DNA from: Onchocerca lupi
Lineage: Eukaryota; Nematoda; Chromadorea; Rhabditida; Onchocercidae
Assembly (NCBI GenBank): GCA_028564675.1
Contig: JAOVVO010000077.1
Coordinates: 124,001-188,000 of the forward strand
Reading direction: 5' to 3'
Length of the DNA: 64,000 bases
Program-made: the position numbers and the translations under genes
The notes under the pieces: model-generated
Seen by the model: only the letters and a program-made list of their open reading frames with translations
Databases searched by the model: none
Told to the model about the DNA's origin: nothing
Shown: in pieces, positions 54,601 through 64,000 of the stretch
Layout: each line of letters opens with the position of its first letter
Position numbering within the stretch: position 1 is the stretch's first letter

Positions 54601-56579
54601 CAAAAATGTTATACTCCGTATTTTTAGATTGTCAGAACAACGTCGAGAATTCGAATTACGGCTTGTGTCTGAAAAAAATTTAAATAATAAGCTATTGGCT
54701 CAGATTGATGCAAATTCTGTTTCACACAATCAGGAAAAGGAAAATTTGTTGACAACTGCACGACAAGAACGTGAAGGCTTAGAAGAAGAAATTGAGTGTT
54801 TAAAACGTGCGTTGGATGAAGAAGTAAAGCGGAGAACAGAGATGGAAAAGATTCAAATTGCAATGACTGCGGAAAATGTTGCTATCCAATTGCAAAAATC
54901 CTCTACAGATATTCTGCCATTCAGGTCTGAAAAATTACAGTAATCTAAATGCTATTGATAGTGCGAAATAGTGCTCACTGATTTTTTTTTAAATGAGTTG
55001 TTGTTTTCTTGGGTCAGATAGAGGCACGATCAGTTCAGTGAGTTTGAAAACGAAGTGTCTACTATCACTGAGAGTAAAATCTATTACCTAATTCATAGCA
55101 TTATAGTATATTTTTTTTTAAAATAATTCTGTTTACTTAAAATTAGTGATTTCTCCACGAATACTTATTATAGTACCTCTCTGAATCGAGCTTCAAAAGA
55201 GAACGCAGTTGCAGCAGACAAAGGTGCAAAAAATGATGACAATGAAGAAAAATGTGAAGAAAAGTCACTGGAGGAAGTGATTTATGGAGAATCTGAAGAA
55301 CTAATCATAACTGATATTTGGAACCAACCGGATAATTCAATAACACAGCAGGATGTTACCCGAATGATTACCAGACAAGTTCGATTATTCTGAAGAGATT
55401 TATGAAAAATCCGGTTAATAATTAAATAATTTATGAAATTTGATTCATTTAGTTAGATCATACGCGAGAACTTCTGAATGAAAGTGAAGCAACGAATGCA
55501 AGATTGATAGAGCAAACAAAACTTTTGAAGGATGAGATTCGCAGAATGGAGCGTGATCGTGAGCGTGAAAATCATTTGGCTAATACTGAGTATCTGAAGG
55601 ACGTTATTATGAAAGTAAGCGAAATTTAAGCATTATTTAATTGTAGATCTGTATAACTAAAATCTGATGTGAAATTTAAGCCATTGACTTTTATTTGATG
55701 TTTGATAGAATGGTACTTTTCTGCTATGAATTTCTGTGCTGCAATGTACACGTAAGAACTAAATTTTTGCCGCAAATGCTTTTATTGTTACTCTTGAGAA
55801 AAGCACTATTACGGCATTTGTGTAAGCTATATCTATCGGAGCATCTATCTAAAATCTGATTCTGTGATATATCCCAATAAATCTACTATTATATTCATCG
55901 CTATAAATCTAAATATTGTTTTATTAGCCATATTACCATCGCAACAATGATATTGTCATGCTTATATGACAGTATCAACATTTCTGTCCAAATATTTTGA
56001 GAAATTATGATTTTTGCCAGTTCATTGCACCAGAAAAAGTTACCGATGAACGTGGTCATTTGATACCAGTTCTAACAACAATGTTGAAATTAAACAACGA
56101 TGAAGTGAATTTGCTCAGTCAAGTAGCTGAAGGTACAATTTCTGCCTTTGTTAATCGCAGAAAGTTAAAACTGGAGTTTTTCTGAAAATTTTAAAAATTG
56201 TGTAAATTTTCGTATATTTATTGCCAAAGGAAATTGAAATTGGTCAAAATCTGAATGAAATTAGAGAACATTTTGAATGTTCGAAATGTTAGCTATCATT
56301 TTTCAGGTTTTTATAATAAATGCAAATAGAGTTTACAATATTTGAGATTAAAATATTTCAGAAATTCTCTAAAATAGTGTTTTTTATAGTAAATACAAAT
56401 AAGCTCATAAGACAAAGATTTACTAAATCGACTTATCTTCATTTTTAATTTTCAAATTTCCAACATTTGTAGAGCTTGATATGTTTAAAAATTAAATCTT
56501 GTTAATTTTAGCAGATATTATAACGAATAAAACGACGGCATCGACTTGGAGAAATTATATTTGGTCTGCCTTATCTTAA
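51645..56579 (+). CDS. GCC2: GRIP-domain golgin, GCC2/GCC185 type
   Basis: Coiled-coil tether of the trans-Golgi network, where GRIP domains bind Arl1-type GTPases. Fifteen exons: 51645-51812, 52069-52149, 52455-52532, 52589-52645, 52687-52830, 52943-53035, 53330-53558, 53680-53930, 54044-54162, 54272-54394, 54628-54924, 55174-55378, 55453-55614, 56021-56132, 56512-56579; 728 residues, under half the length of human GCC2. Both ends match that family: N-terminal LSRDDLIRFAKKQ (about 18-30), and C-terminal SEATNARLIEQTKLLKDEIR leading to the GRIP domain (about 655-707; EYLKDV with its Tyr about 662, LIPVLTTMLKL). The tail TWRNYIW resembles the tryptophan-containing end of GCC2. The middle is nearly all Lys/Glu/Leu heptads. 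Two junctions (after 53558 and 54162) need GC donors to keep frame. The start is the only ATG giving the N-terminal motif. Confidence 0.93.
53559..53560 (+). other. Candidate GC donor site (GC-AG intron) in the golgin gene, first
   Basis: Phase 1 is required to enter the exon at 53680. The GT donor 4 bp downstream (AG before GTTATC) gives phase 2 and breaks the frame. A cut before GCAGGT gives phase 1 and restores an unbroken coiled coil (KEEME then EKKAELALHE). Confidence 0.5.
54163..54164 (+). other. Candidate GC donor site (GC-AG intron) in the golgin gene, second
   Basis: A cut before GCAAGT leaves two bases and joins in frame to the exon at 54272, giving IDNLTNSYHMLQGEL, whose Ile/Leu/Tyr/Leu/Leu fall exactly on a/d heptad positions. 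The GT donor a few bases later (GTTTTT) would put a stop shortly after the join. Confidence 0.65.
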
Positions 56580-59102
56580 TAGTTCTTTTTTCTTTTATTT
56601 CCTTATTTGCTGTAGATTTTCGAAAAAGGGCTTTGTCTTCAATTGAAACATCTTCCTGTTTGCTGCTCGTTTTTATTCTTTTCCTTTTATTATTCGATGG
56701 GAAATGTTCCGTCAAATTTTTTAAATAACCTAAAAAAGAACTTATCCCGTAAACATCTCTTCATCCAAAGATCTTAATCATTTTCAGAGTTGTTGGCTTT
56801 AAAAATTTTTCGCTTTAGAAATTTTTTATTCATATTTGTAATTTTATTTTTAATCAACCTAATCCAGGCGGTTTGAATTAAATTTCATTTGAAATTTTCG
56901 GGTTTTATTGCAGTATTTATACTTACTTTGTTGGAATTTCTACGAAATTTGTAAAATTTAACTTGAAATGTTCAAGATTTCATTTGCTCATAATAATTCA
57001 ATATTGTGTAGTAATTTAAGCTTATGCACATCTTTTTGCTCATATGAGATTTTGTTCTCTGTTATACAAAGTTATTTAAATACAGAATTTTATTAATGCT
57101 TATTGTCATATGTATCATAATGCAACTTATTGGTTTTCATTGGGCATTTTTCGGAGTATTGTTTTCCGTTGTATTCTATTTCACTTGTATGTAATTAATG
57201 ATTTGATTTATACTTTTATCTGAAATTCCAGATAGAAAAAAACCGCTTACTAAAAACTATTCAAGTGGCTTAGTTAAATGCCAGGAGTTCTCGTACATTA
57301 ATCTTCTAATAGCAGCTAAAGCATTAGGCCGTTCAATTTTTTATTCTGATCATCAGCTATTGAAAATATATATGCTTGAAAACTGCGAAACTAGAGCATT
57401 GTACATTCTGTGACGTAATAAGTAGTAGAGATTTAGCATAAAATCTATCTGGAAGAGGAGTGATAAATCTGACAACAGCAAGTATAGTTTATGAATATCA
57501 AATAAAATGTATATAATAACACTGTATGCCTTTCCTCTCCGCTTCATATATTACAATAACTCTTCTTTCTTAATCGATCTGAAAATGATCTGTTTCGAAA
57601 GTGATAAATATTAATAAAATATCATTTTATTTTTATATCCTGAAGTTGGAAAGAGCCATTCGGTTAAGGCATGTTGGGATCCCTTTTCAAAATACACTTT
57701 TAATTATCATTTAATAGAATGCTTTATGCAAATACATGAATTTCATTGTTAAAGAAAACAAATCTCTTCTGAAATTAGCAAGTATTTATTGTATAAAAAA
57801 TTATGCATACAAGGCATATGGTGACTCACAACAGATAAAATATGAATTATTTTTATCCCTTAAGATTTTCTTTTTTTTTGAAATATCAGAAACTCTTGAA
57901 TTTAAATAATTTTTCAAAATCCATTAGTATGAAGTATGTGGAGATTAAATTTGCTATCGGACTTTTATCAAAAATTCTTAATTTCTCTCGATTTGCTGAG
58001 GAACATCTGGTGCAACACAAATCCACAGTTTTTTAATCCATGGAATAGGAAGTGCATCTCGAAATTTCAAAATTGTCATCACACTAGTCTCATATCTGAT
58101 GCACCGGAAACAAATATTTGTATGTGCTCCGATTAGAAATTTTATGATTATGTTTGCTAATTATAATATTGTTGATATGGGCTTTTTTTTTTATCAATCA
58201 GATCGCAAAGTAAATCTTTGGCATCTTATTAATGCATGATGAATGTGAATACTCTGCGAATTAAATGAAGCTGAACATAATTCTCACACTGAATCTGAAT
58301 TTGTCTTTTCAATGATTTATTTTCGTTTAATAAATTCTTAAAAACTGACAGTGCCAAGGTGATTCTATTTTCGTATAATGAACTGTAGCAGTTCAAATTA
58401 AACACATCGATCAATATTGGTATCTTTTAAACTGCATTCATAAAACACGAATGCGAAGCATTGGAACAAATATGAGTTTACGCTGTGGCTGGACGCGATT
58501 TCAATTTTATAACTTTTATAATATAGTAGATGATGCCATGCTTTTTTGTACCAGTAATAAAAGAATAAAACATCAAGAGAAATGCTGAATATAATTAACG
58601 AAATTCGCCAACCAATGTTTGATTTGAATTTTGTCTCAAAACGTTTTTCATTCATTTTTCGAATTTGTTAGTTTATATTTATTTTTATTTTTTTGTTTTT
58701 TAAAATATTCAGCATAATGATAAAGTGTTTCTATCTTCTAATTAGTTTAATATTTATCAGTTCACAACTGAGATAAAAAATAAACATGGATAGATGCTGA
58801 AGCTGCTTTCAGATTTTCTGGGAAACGTGTTCATACTATAAATCTGCTGATATCATATGGCAAGTATATTTTATACATGTTAATTATTGCTCTCAACATA
58901 CATACGCTCCACGTGGCTGCTCCAGTTAGTCTATGGCGGCCGGATAAGCGAAGCGTGACCAGTTCCAGATAGTCTATATAAATAAAAATGTCAATGTCCT
59001 ATCATTCAAGTTTCGCGACAATCGGTATGAATTCTGCAGCGTGCATCCAATTCATCATAGCTATTATCGATGAAATATATTTGTAGGAATTTATGTTGAC
59101 AT
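56580..59102. other. Intergenic region downstream of the golgin
   Basis: Very AT-rich. One exon-like frame, about 57233-57412 plus, follows a good acceptor (AAATTCCAG) and could join in phase to golgin exon 56021-56132 as an alternative 3' end; unproven. From about 58900 the composition changes (GCGGCCGGATAAGCGAAGCG, then CTATATAAATAAAAATGTC), which looks like mobile-element flanking sequence related to the neighbouring Helitron fragment. Confidence 0.4.
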
Positions 59103-59764
59103 CTAGCAACGGAAGCAGGGAGCGGCTTTATGATAAATTTGTCTTTTCACTTTGAAAGTTAGCATGAATTGTGCTGTTTCTGCACTGAACGATGTCATTT
59201 GGAAGCACGAGTTGTATTTCTAACTTCAGATAGGAAAGACTTTGATTCGGCGGTATATCCGGTAAGAAATAGCTCTGGTGGTTCTTCAAGTTGCGACAGT
59301 TTAATTCTTCCGACGGCACAACACATTCCTTTAGTTTCTCCATTAAATTTCAGAGCCTTGCAATAAGAACATACTTCGGTCATAATATCGATGAAAGGGC
59401 TCAAACTATGATCATCAGCTGGGTTGTACCGGAATGCAAGACGATTATAATCACGTGATTGCTGTGCACGGAGTCCTGTTTGACGTTGATCTTCCGTTTC
59501 TTGTTGACGTCTTTTTGCCACTCTTAGTCTGTCACGTCCATTCTGTTCATAACGAAGCAAATCTGAAGTTGCAGAAGACGATCGACGTGCTCGCAATCGC
59601 GTTTTTTCAAGTCTGGCTGCATGTCGCTCTGCTCGCATTTGAGCCATTCTTTGTCTTCTTCGCTCATTCGCTGATGCTCGTTCTTCCTCAGTTTAATTTG
59701 CAATTAATCGTCGCCATGCTTCCATTTCGCGAGTACGATAGCCTAAGTTTGATCTTCGAGGCAT
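59103..59764 (-). pseudogene. Broken Helitron Rep/helicase N-terminal fragment
   Basis: Relic of a rolling-circle transposon protein. Begins MPRRSNLGYRTREMEAWRRL, then an in-frame TAA (near 59693), then an Arg-rich region ending SRDYNRLAFRYNPADDHSL, followed by the family-typical cysteine motif YCKALKFNGETKGMCC and LEEPPELF. Near 59210 the frame must shift to continue as YNSCFQMTSFSAETAQFM and FKVKRQIYHKA, the start of the Helitron-like N-terminal domain; it stops soon after. The Rep nuclease and helicase domains are absent. One nonsense change plus one frameshift and the 3' truncation make it a non-functional copy. Its base composition is less AT-rich than the surrounding DNA, consistent with insertion. 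Confidence 0.85.
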
Positions 59765-62298
59765 TATTTGGATAAACTAAGCAGATAGATTGCACTCGAA
59801 CTACCTTCGACTGAATTTGAAGTTGAATTCAAAACTGCTCAATTGAATTGTTGAACTGTTGCTACTGCAAAAAAATCAGGTGTGTGTAAAATTATGTATG
59901 CTATTAAAAGATACTAACAGTCGTAAATATTCGTTGGTTCAAGATCTTAAATTTCCGAAAATTTTTATCTACTGCTTTGAAATTTTGACAGCACGTTGCA
60001 TTGGAATACGCATAATTTGCCGAGCGTACTGAACGTTGCATACTAAAGGCCACGTCCACGTGAGCGTAGTTAATGGATTCATTCCGCTCATTTACTTTTA
60101 TCTGTCACAGATGTGACAGGGAAAAAAAAGTAGGTATATCTATACAAAAACAATCTGCCTATTTGAATGCAATGTTGTGTCAAAACTTCAAATTAATGGG
60201 TAAAATTTACGACAAAGAAGCAATTCAAGACATGATCTAATACTAGAAGTCAGAGAGGTAATCCAGAAATCGCTTAAACCAACATTTCATTATACACTTT
60301 ATGATCCCAATATTTTTGCAGCGCAACTACATTCCTACAAAATCAAAAAATAAAGGAATCACATCTCTCACAAAGCAAAAAACAAACGAAAAGCTTAAAT
60401 TACTCGCCTTGCTTATTTAAAAACACGCGCCTATTCGAATGCAACGCTGTATGAAATTTTCAAATCAGTCGATGAAGGACTTGAAAAAATATATATTCAA
60501 GTGATTTAAAACATAAATTTTTATGTCTAAGAGAAGAAGTCGAATTTTGTTGGTAAAATGGAAGACCTTCACGATTCACAGTTGATTCAACGATTGATTC
60601 AACTTCTTCGCGATGAACGATTGATTCAACTGCATAGCGATAGGAGTTAGCATAAGGGCTGATTCATTTTATATGTACAAAATTACACAGCCAAAGGTCA
60701 CGCATTCAGTGTTGAGTATAATAAGTGAACTTGCATTAAATTTTTCTCTTTCTGCTGTTAAACCTAACATAACCTACTTTTATCTTGAACTATTCAAAAA
60801 TAAAGCACGAATCCTGCATAAATTCATATCCAAAAAATTATGCAAACGTTTGTCTAAGCCAAGTAATTATTTCGTAATTTAGAAATATAAGTCACAATAG
60901 TGTCCAACTAAAGGCAAAAAATGTACTCAAAAGCCTGAAGGAAATTGGAAAAATATTCCTGGATGATGGCTGTTTTATACAAAATTATAGATTTATAGCT
61001 CAAATATCAATCTTAATCAGCCAAAGATAGAAAGATTTGCTTACTAACAGAAACTTACTTAATTTTTTCAGAATTTGATTTTCATAAAATCAGACAGAGA
61101 CAACATTTAATAAGAGCTTAATAATATTAGATATATAATAAGAAACATACTCGGTGTTATTTGAAACTTAAAGGCAGATATTAACATTGCCAGGTATTAC
61201 AATTATAATATCACTGAAACAAATTTTTTGAATTATAAATCTATGTAAGAAAAGATGACAATACGATCAGTCCGAAACACAGATTTTATAGCTTAACCAA
61301 CAGTAGGAATTTCCCTCTTATAGATGCGATTAAAGATACAGAAACTTAACCAGGATCATTAATTTGTAAAAATATTAAAACATGATTTGGTATCCGATTG
61401 TCATTTTAAAAGATAAAATTAATATGAGTGAAAACATATAGATTATATGAAAACAGAGCCGAATGCGAGTCCAGGAAATATATTTTATAATTATCGACAG
61501 CCTAAGCTTTGCTTAGCCTAAACATGAGTATTTCTTAGGTTTTATGCGAATGTATTCAGTGTTTGAATATGCCATTTTCATTTATATATGATATTATCCA
61601 AGTTATAGTCATTTTAAAGACCATTTTACGGCCACGATCTACAACCGCAATAAGCACCCGATTTCAATTTAATCTATGATGTTTTATTTTCTTTTCAACA
61701 AGAAATAATTCATAATCAACTGAACAGTTCTCATTTGTTGGTAATTTCAATTTTAAATTATAAATAATTAATTAATAAACGCTGATAGAACTCGACGTAT
61801 AGAAATGGAAGAGCAAATACATCCTGAATTCTTAAAGTAGTTCCTGAACCTATATCTATACAATAATGACGGTGAGGACAATGATAACATAACTGGCAAT
61901 ATAATCCACTGGAAAATACAACTAGCAAATAAGACGTTTCAAAAATACACAGACGAAATTTGCAAACTAAAGAAAGAAAATCACAAACATACATCCATTT
62001 ACTGAAGTTAATTAGAAATTAACTCCACTTATTTCTTTTTGCATATAAATTTCCTGAACTTTCGAGTTTTTACTTTCTTCATGATTTTCTGTTCGTTTTC
62101 CAAATATGTGACATTTTCTTTCTATTAGTCAGAAAGTACAAAAATAATAAGTCGATTGAAATGACCATTACAATTCCTATTAAATGTGTGGATAGTAAAA
62201 AAACATCAATATGATCATTGCAACTTACATATGCAGATGATAATTTTGACCAAATATTTTTTTCAGTAACACCTACGATATCAAGAATCAAATTTTGT
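59765..62298. other. Repeat-bearing region with no intact gene
   Basis: Near-repeats at about 60152-60200 and 60428-60476 share GCCTATTYGAATGCAA followed by a similar AAATTTTCAAAT block. They resemble tandem internal units of non-autonomous Helitron-type elements, and with the fragment at 59103-59764 may form one degraded insertion. A cluster of GATTGATTCAAC repeats lies at 60580-60640. From 62040 a second copy of a membrane-segment exon begins (listed separately). A minus-strand frame at 61758-61994 is not recognised. Confidence 0.4.
62079..62268 (-). CDS. Possible alternative or orphan 3' exons encoding a membrane segment and basic tail
   Basis: On the minus strand, an exon-like piece at about 62224-62268 (VTEKNIWSKLSSAY) has a TAG acceptor and a perfect GTAAGT donor. 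A terminal piece with acceptor TTAATAG follows: IVMVISIDLLFLYFLTNRKK and a basic tail to a stop at 62079. It lies just downstream of the membrane-protein gene at 62299-63901 and could be its alternative 3' end, a separate small gene or a remnant. Confidence 0.3.
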
Positions 62299-63901
62299 TC
62301 AATTTGATGCACCATCCTGGAATTTCAGTGGCGTCGTCATATCCAAATGCTGATTCTAAAATGGAAAATTTCAGAATTGAAACGTTAGAGAGATTTATCT
62401 AGAGAGCAACATTATTCACATTTCGTCCGAATCAAAAGTCTAAGTAAATTGGATCTTAAACTGAAGTTTTTTATGAATAACTGTCAATCAACTAAAAGAA
62501 TATCTAAGCGTAGATGTTATAATATAATTTTACAGTTTTCTTTTTTTAGCATTTAATTTCTTAAACTTTTGAATTTTTGTTTTTTTCATGACTTTCTATT
62601 TGTTTTCCAAATGCTCGGGACGACACAAAAATTAATAATTACAATGAAATGACTATTACATTTCCTATCCAAATGTATGGATAGCACAAAAACCAGCACA
62701 GAAATTGATTTTCTAATGTATGGATAATACTAGAAATTCAGATACAAAAAAAATGCCAATTTAAAGATTGAGAGCTAAATTAAATTTTCAAAAATCTTAA
62801 AAACAGACAGCATCATTCCACATAATCGGCCGACATTCCATACATACTTCTCGACAGCAAAGTGATGCGGAAAAAAGGGAGAACACCATTTGCAAGATAG
62901 TTGCTGCAATAATACCAGCATCCAATCGATATTCAGTTCCCAATCGCGTCATCAAACTAAAAATTTCTTCCTTCATTCACCTTAGCCAAATCAAATTAAG
63001 ATCTTATTCATTTGGCTAACAACGGCAAAACTGTATTTTAAGCAAAGTTAACCATCAAGAAATTGAAAAAATTAATTGACCAGCATCACTACCTACCTTG
63101 CCCGTAGCTTCTCAGGTCAAGGTCTTCAATAAAGTAACGAATAAGATCAGAACATGCTTAAAGAACAAATACTATATATTGTTGTTACCAGCTCAATTTA
63201 TAAAAAGTTTAGAAGAAATGTACCAATAATACCTTCTCTTATTATCGTCAATATTTTCGCCGCAAAGAATTTGGCATCGACTATTTTCCGGTAAACTTGG
63301 CGCTAATAAATGCCAGTCACATTCACCAAAACATTCGGCCTAGAAAAACAGATTTAATTCCTGTTATTCAACAACTCAATCTGGCTTAAAACTGAAGCAA
63401 TTTCAAAAAATTCACAAACTTGATAAAAATGTATATCGAAGCTAGAAACAATTATAATTGCTGGGGCGAAAATAAGGATTGCATGCAGATTCATTAACAT
63501 GAAAGCCAATATCAAACCGCGACGATGACTGGCCGAACCACAAATTCCAATGATACTAAAGAGTACAATATTCAAAACTGAAAAATTTAATTCTTTCTTC
63601 GAGAAGAGTAGCACATAGAACCACTGTGGTCTCTTCTTCATCTTGATGTTGTTTCTGGGTTTTTTCAGGATACAAACGTGATTTTAAATGTACAAGATGC
63701 ATTTTTGATTGAATTCTTCCTTACGTAAGATGTTTTTTACTCATAAGAAAATGAAAAATACCCCGTCAAGATGAAGTAGAATGAGCAGCACTCCTCGAGA
63801 CCAACCATTCGGATCGTATGAATTCGTGAGCTCATATAATCTGCTAATGCAGCCAATATAAAAATTATCAGACCAAGTACAACGTGACACTGCGCTAGGC
63901 A
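62299..63901 (-). CDS. Multi-span (probably four-span) membrane protein, 5' end off window
   Basis: Family not recognised. Five exons, read right to left and in phase: 63741-63901, 63393-63654, 63233-63339, 62848-62956, 62299-62355. Seen: a hydrophobic span in the first exon (VVLGLIIFILAALADY), two more in the second (LNIVLFSIIGICG; LAFMLMNLHAILIFAPAIII), a Cys-containing loop (CFGECDW, CQILCGENID) with a small exon of its own, a last span (AGIIAATILQMVFSLFSASL) followed by CC, and a short polar tail. This layout, with a large cysteine loop before the last span and a CC pair after it, resembles tetraspan-type proteins, but no defining motif allows a name. The donor after 63393 (GTTTTA) is weak and is the least certain junction. 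Start codon and first exon lie beyond base 63901. Confidence 0.65.
62530..62710 (-). pseudogene. Degraded duplicate of the membrane-segment exon at 62040-62230
   Basis: Aligns by eye with 62040-62230 (for example CCAAATGTATGGATAGCACAAAAAC against TTAAATGTGTGGATAGTAAAAAAAC split over shorter blocks). Read on the minus strand it keeps the end coding for WKTNRKS-stop, but the membrane part has a stop after NVIVISL. It sits inside the last intron of the gene 62299-63901. Confidence 0.6.
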
Positions 63902-64000
63902 CTGGAATTTTGAAAAAGTTAATCTTAAAATAGAGATGAAGAGAGCAAGTTTCCTAATTTTTTAAAGTTCCATCACTTGATGTACGAACTAATGTTCTAT

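Noticed and set aside
55022..55073. Exon-like stretch in the golgin between 54924 and 55174
   Set aside because: Has splice-like ends, but including it breaks the phase into the exon at 55174, whereas direct joining keeps frame.
32070..56579. Operon of cyclase, AMPK gamma and golgin
   Set aside because: Intergenic gaps of about 3.8 and 2.4 kb are much larger than typical for nematode operons, and no SL2-type context is visible.
59434..59775. 113-codon plus-strand frame
   Set aside because: Antisense shadow of the Helitron fragment.
1..64000. tRNA, rRNA or CRISPR features
   Set aside because: No cloverleaf-like blocks, rRNA stretches or regularly spaced repeats were recognised by eye; a tRNA scan was not possible.

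Overview
The window is nuclear DNA of a nematode. The base composition is strongly AT-rich. Genes are cut into many small exons by introns of mostly 60-900 bp with GT/AG ends and short worm-type acceptors (often TTTCAG or TTTTAG). The gene set is animal, with nematode-like features: a receptor-type guanylate cyclase, a divergent AMPK gamma subunit and a short GCC185-type golgin. A spirurid/filarial worm is my best guess from composition and long poly-A/T tracts, but the species cannot be fixed from the sequence. All gene models below were built by hand: exons were joined only where splice sites and reading phase agree.

Layout. (1) 1-8858, minus strand: largest subunit of RNA polymerase II (RPB1/ama-1), 22 exons from the start codon to just before the C-terminal heptad repeat, which lies off the left edge. 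(2) 8859-20763: about 12 kb with no supported gene. It holds an inverted-repeat element (10010-10791) and one copy of a dispersed repeat. (3) 20764-29871, plus: group I p21-activated kinase (pak-1 type), complete, 13 exons, 634 residues. (4) 32070-41222, plus: receptor-type guanylate cyclase, 24 exons, only the extreme 5' end unresolved. (5) 45022-49285, plus: AMPK gamma-like protein with four CBS motifs and several lost nucleotide-binding residues. (6) 51645-56579, plus: GRIP-domain golgin of the GCC2/GCC185 type, 15 exons, about 728 residues. (7) 59103-59764, minus: broken Helitron protein fragment. (8) 62299-63901, minus: 3' part of a multi-span membrane protein whose 5' end is off the right edge, with a duplicated membrane-segment exon beside it.

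How the parts relate. RPB1, PAK and the golgin are ordinary conserved cell-biology genes (transcription, Rac/Cdc42 signalling, Golgi tethering). The neighbouring cyclase and AMPK gamma are both sensor-type proteins, and both have lost canonical catalytic or ligand-binding residues while staying open across many exons. Spacing of 2-4 kb between the plus-strand genes argues against an operon. The most useful observations are these two atypical sensors, three candidate GC-AG introns confined to two genes, a duplicated 3' splice site in the cyclase, and the repeat/transposon remnants.
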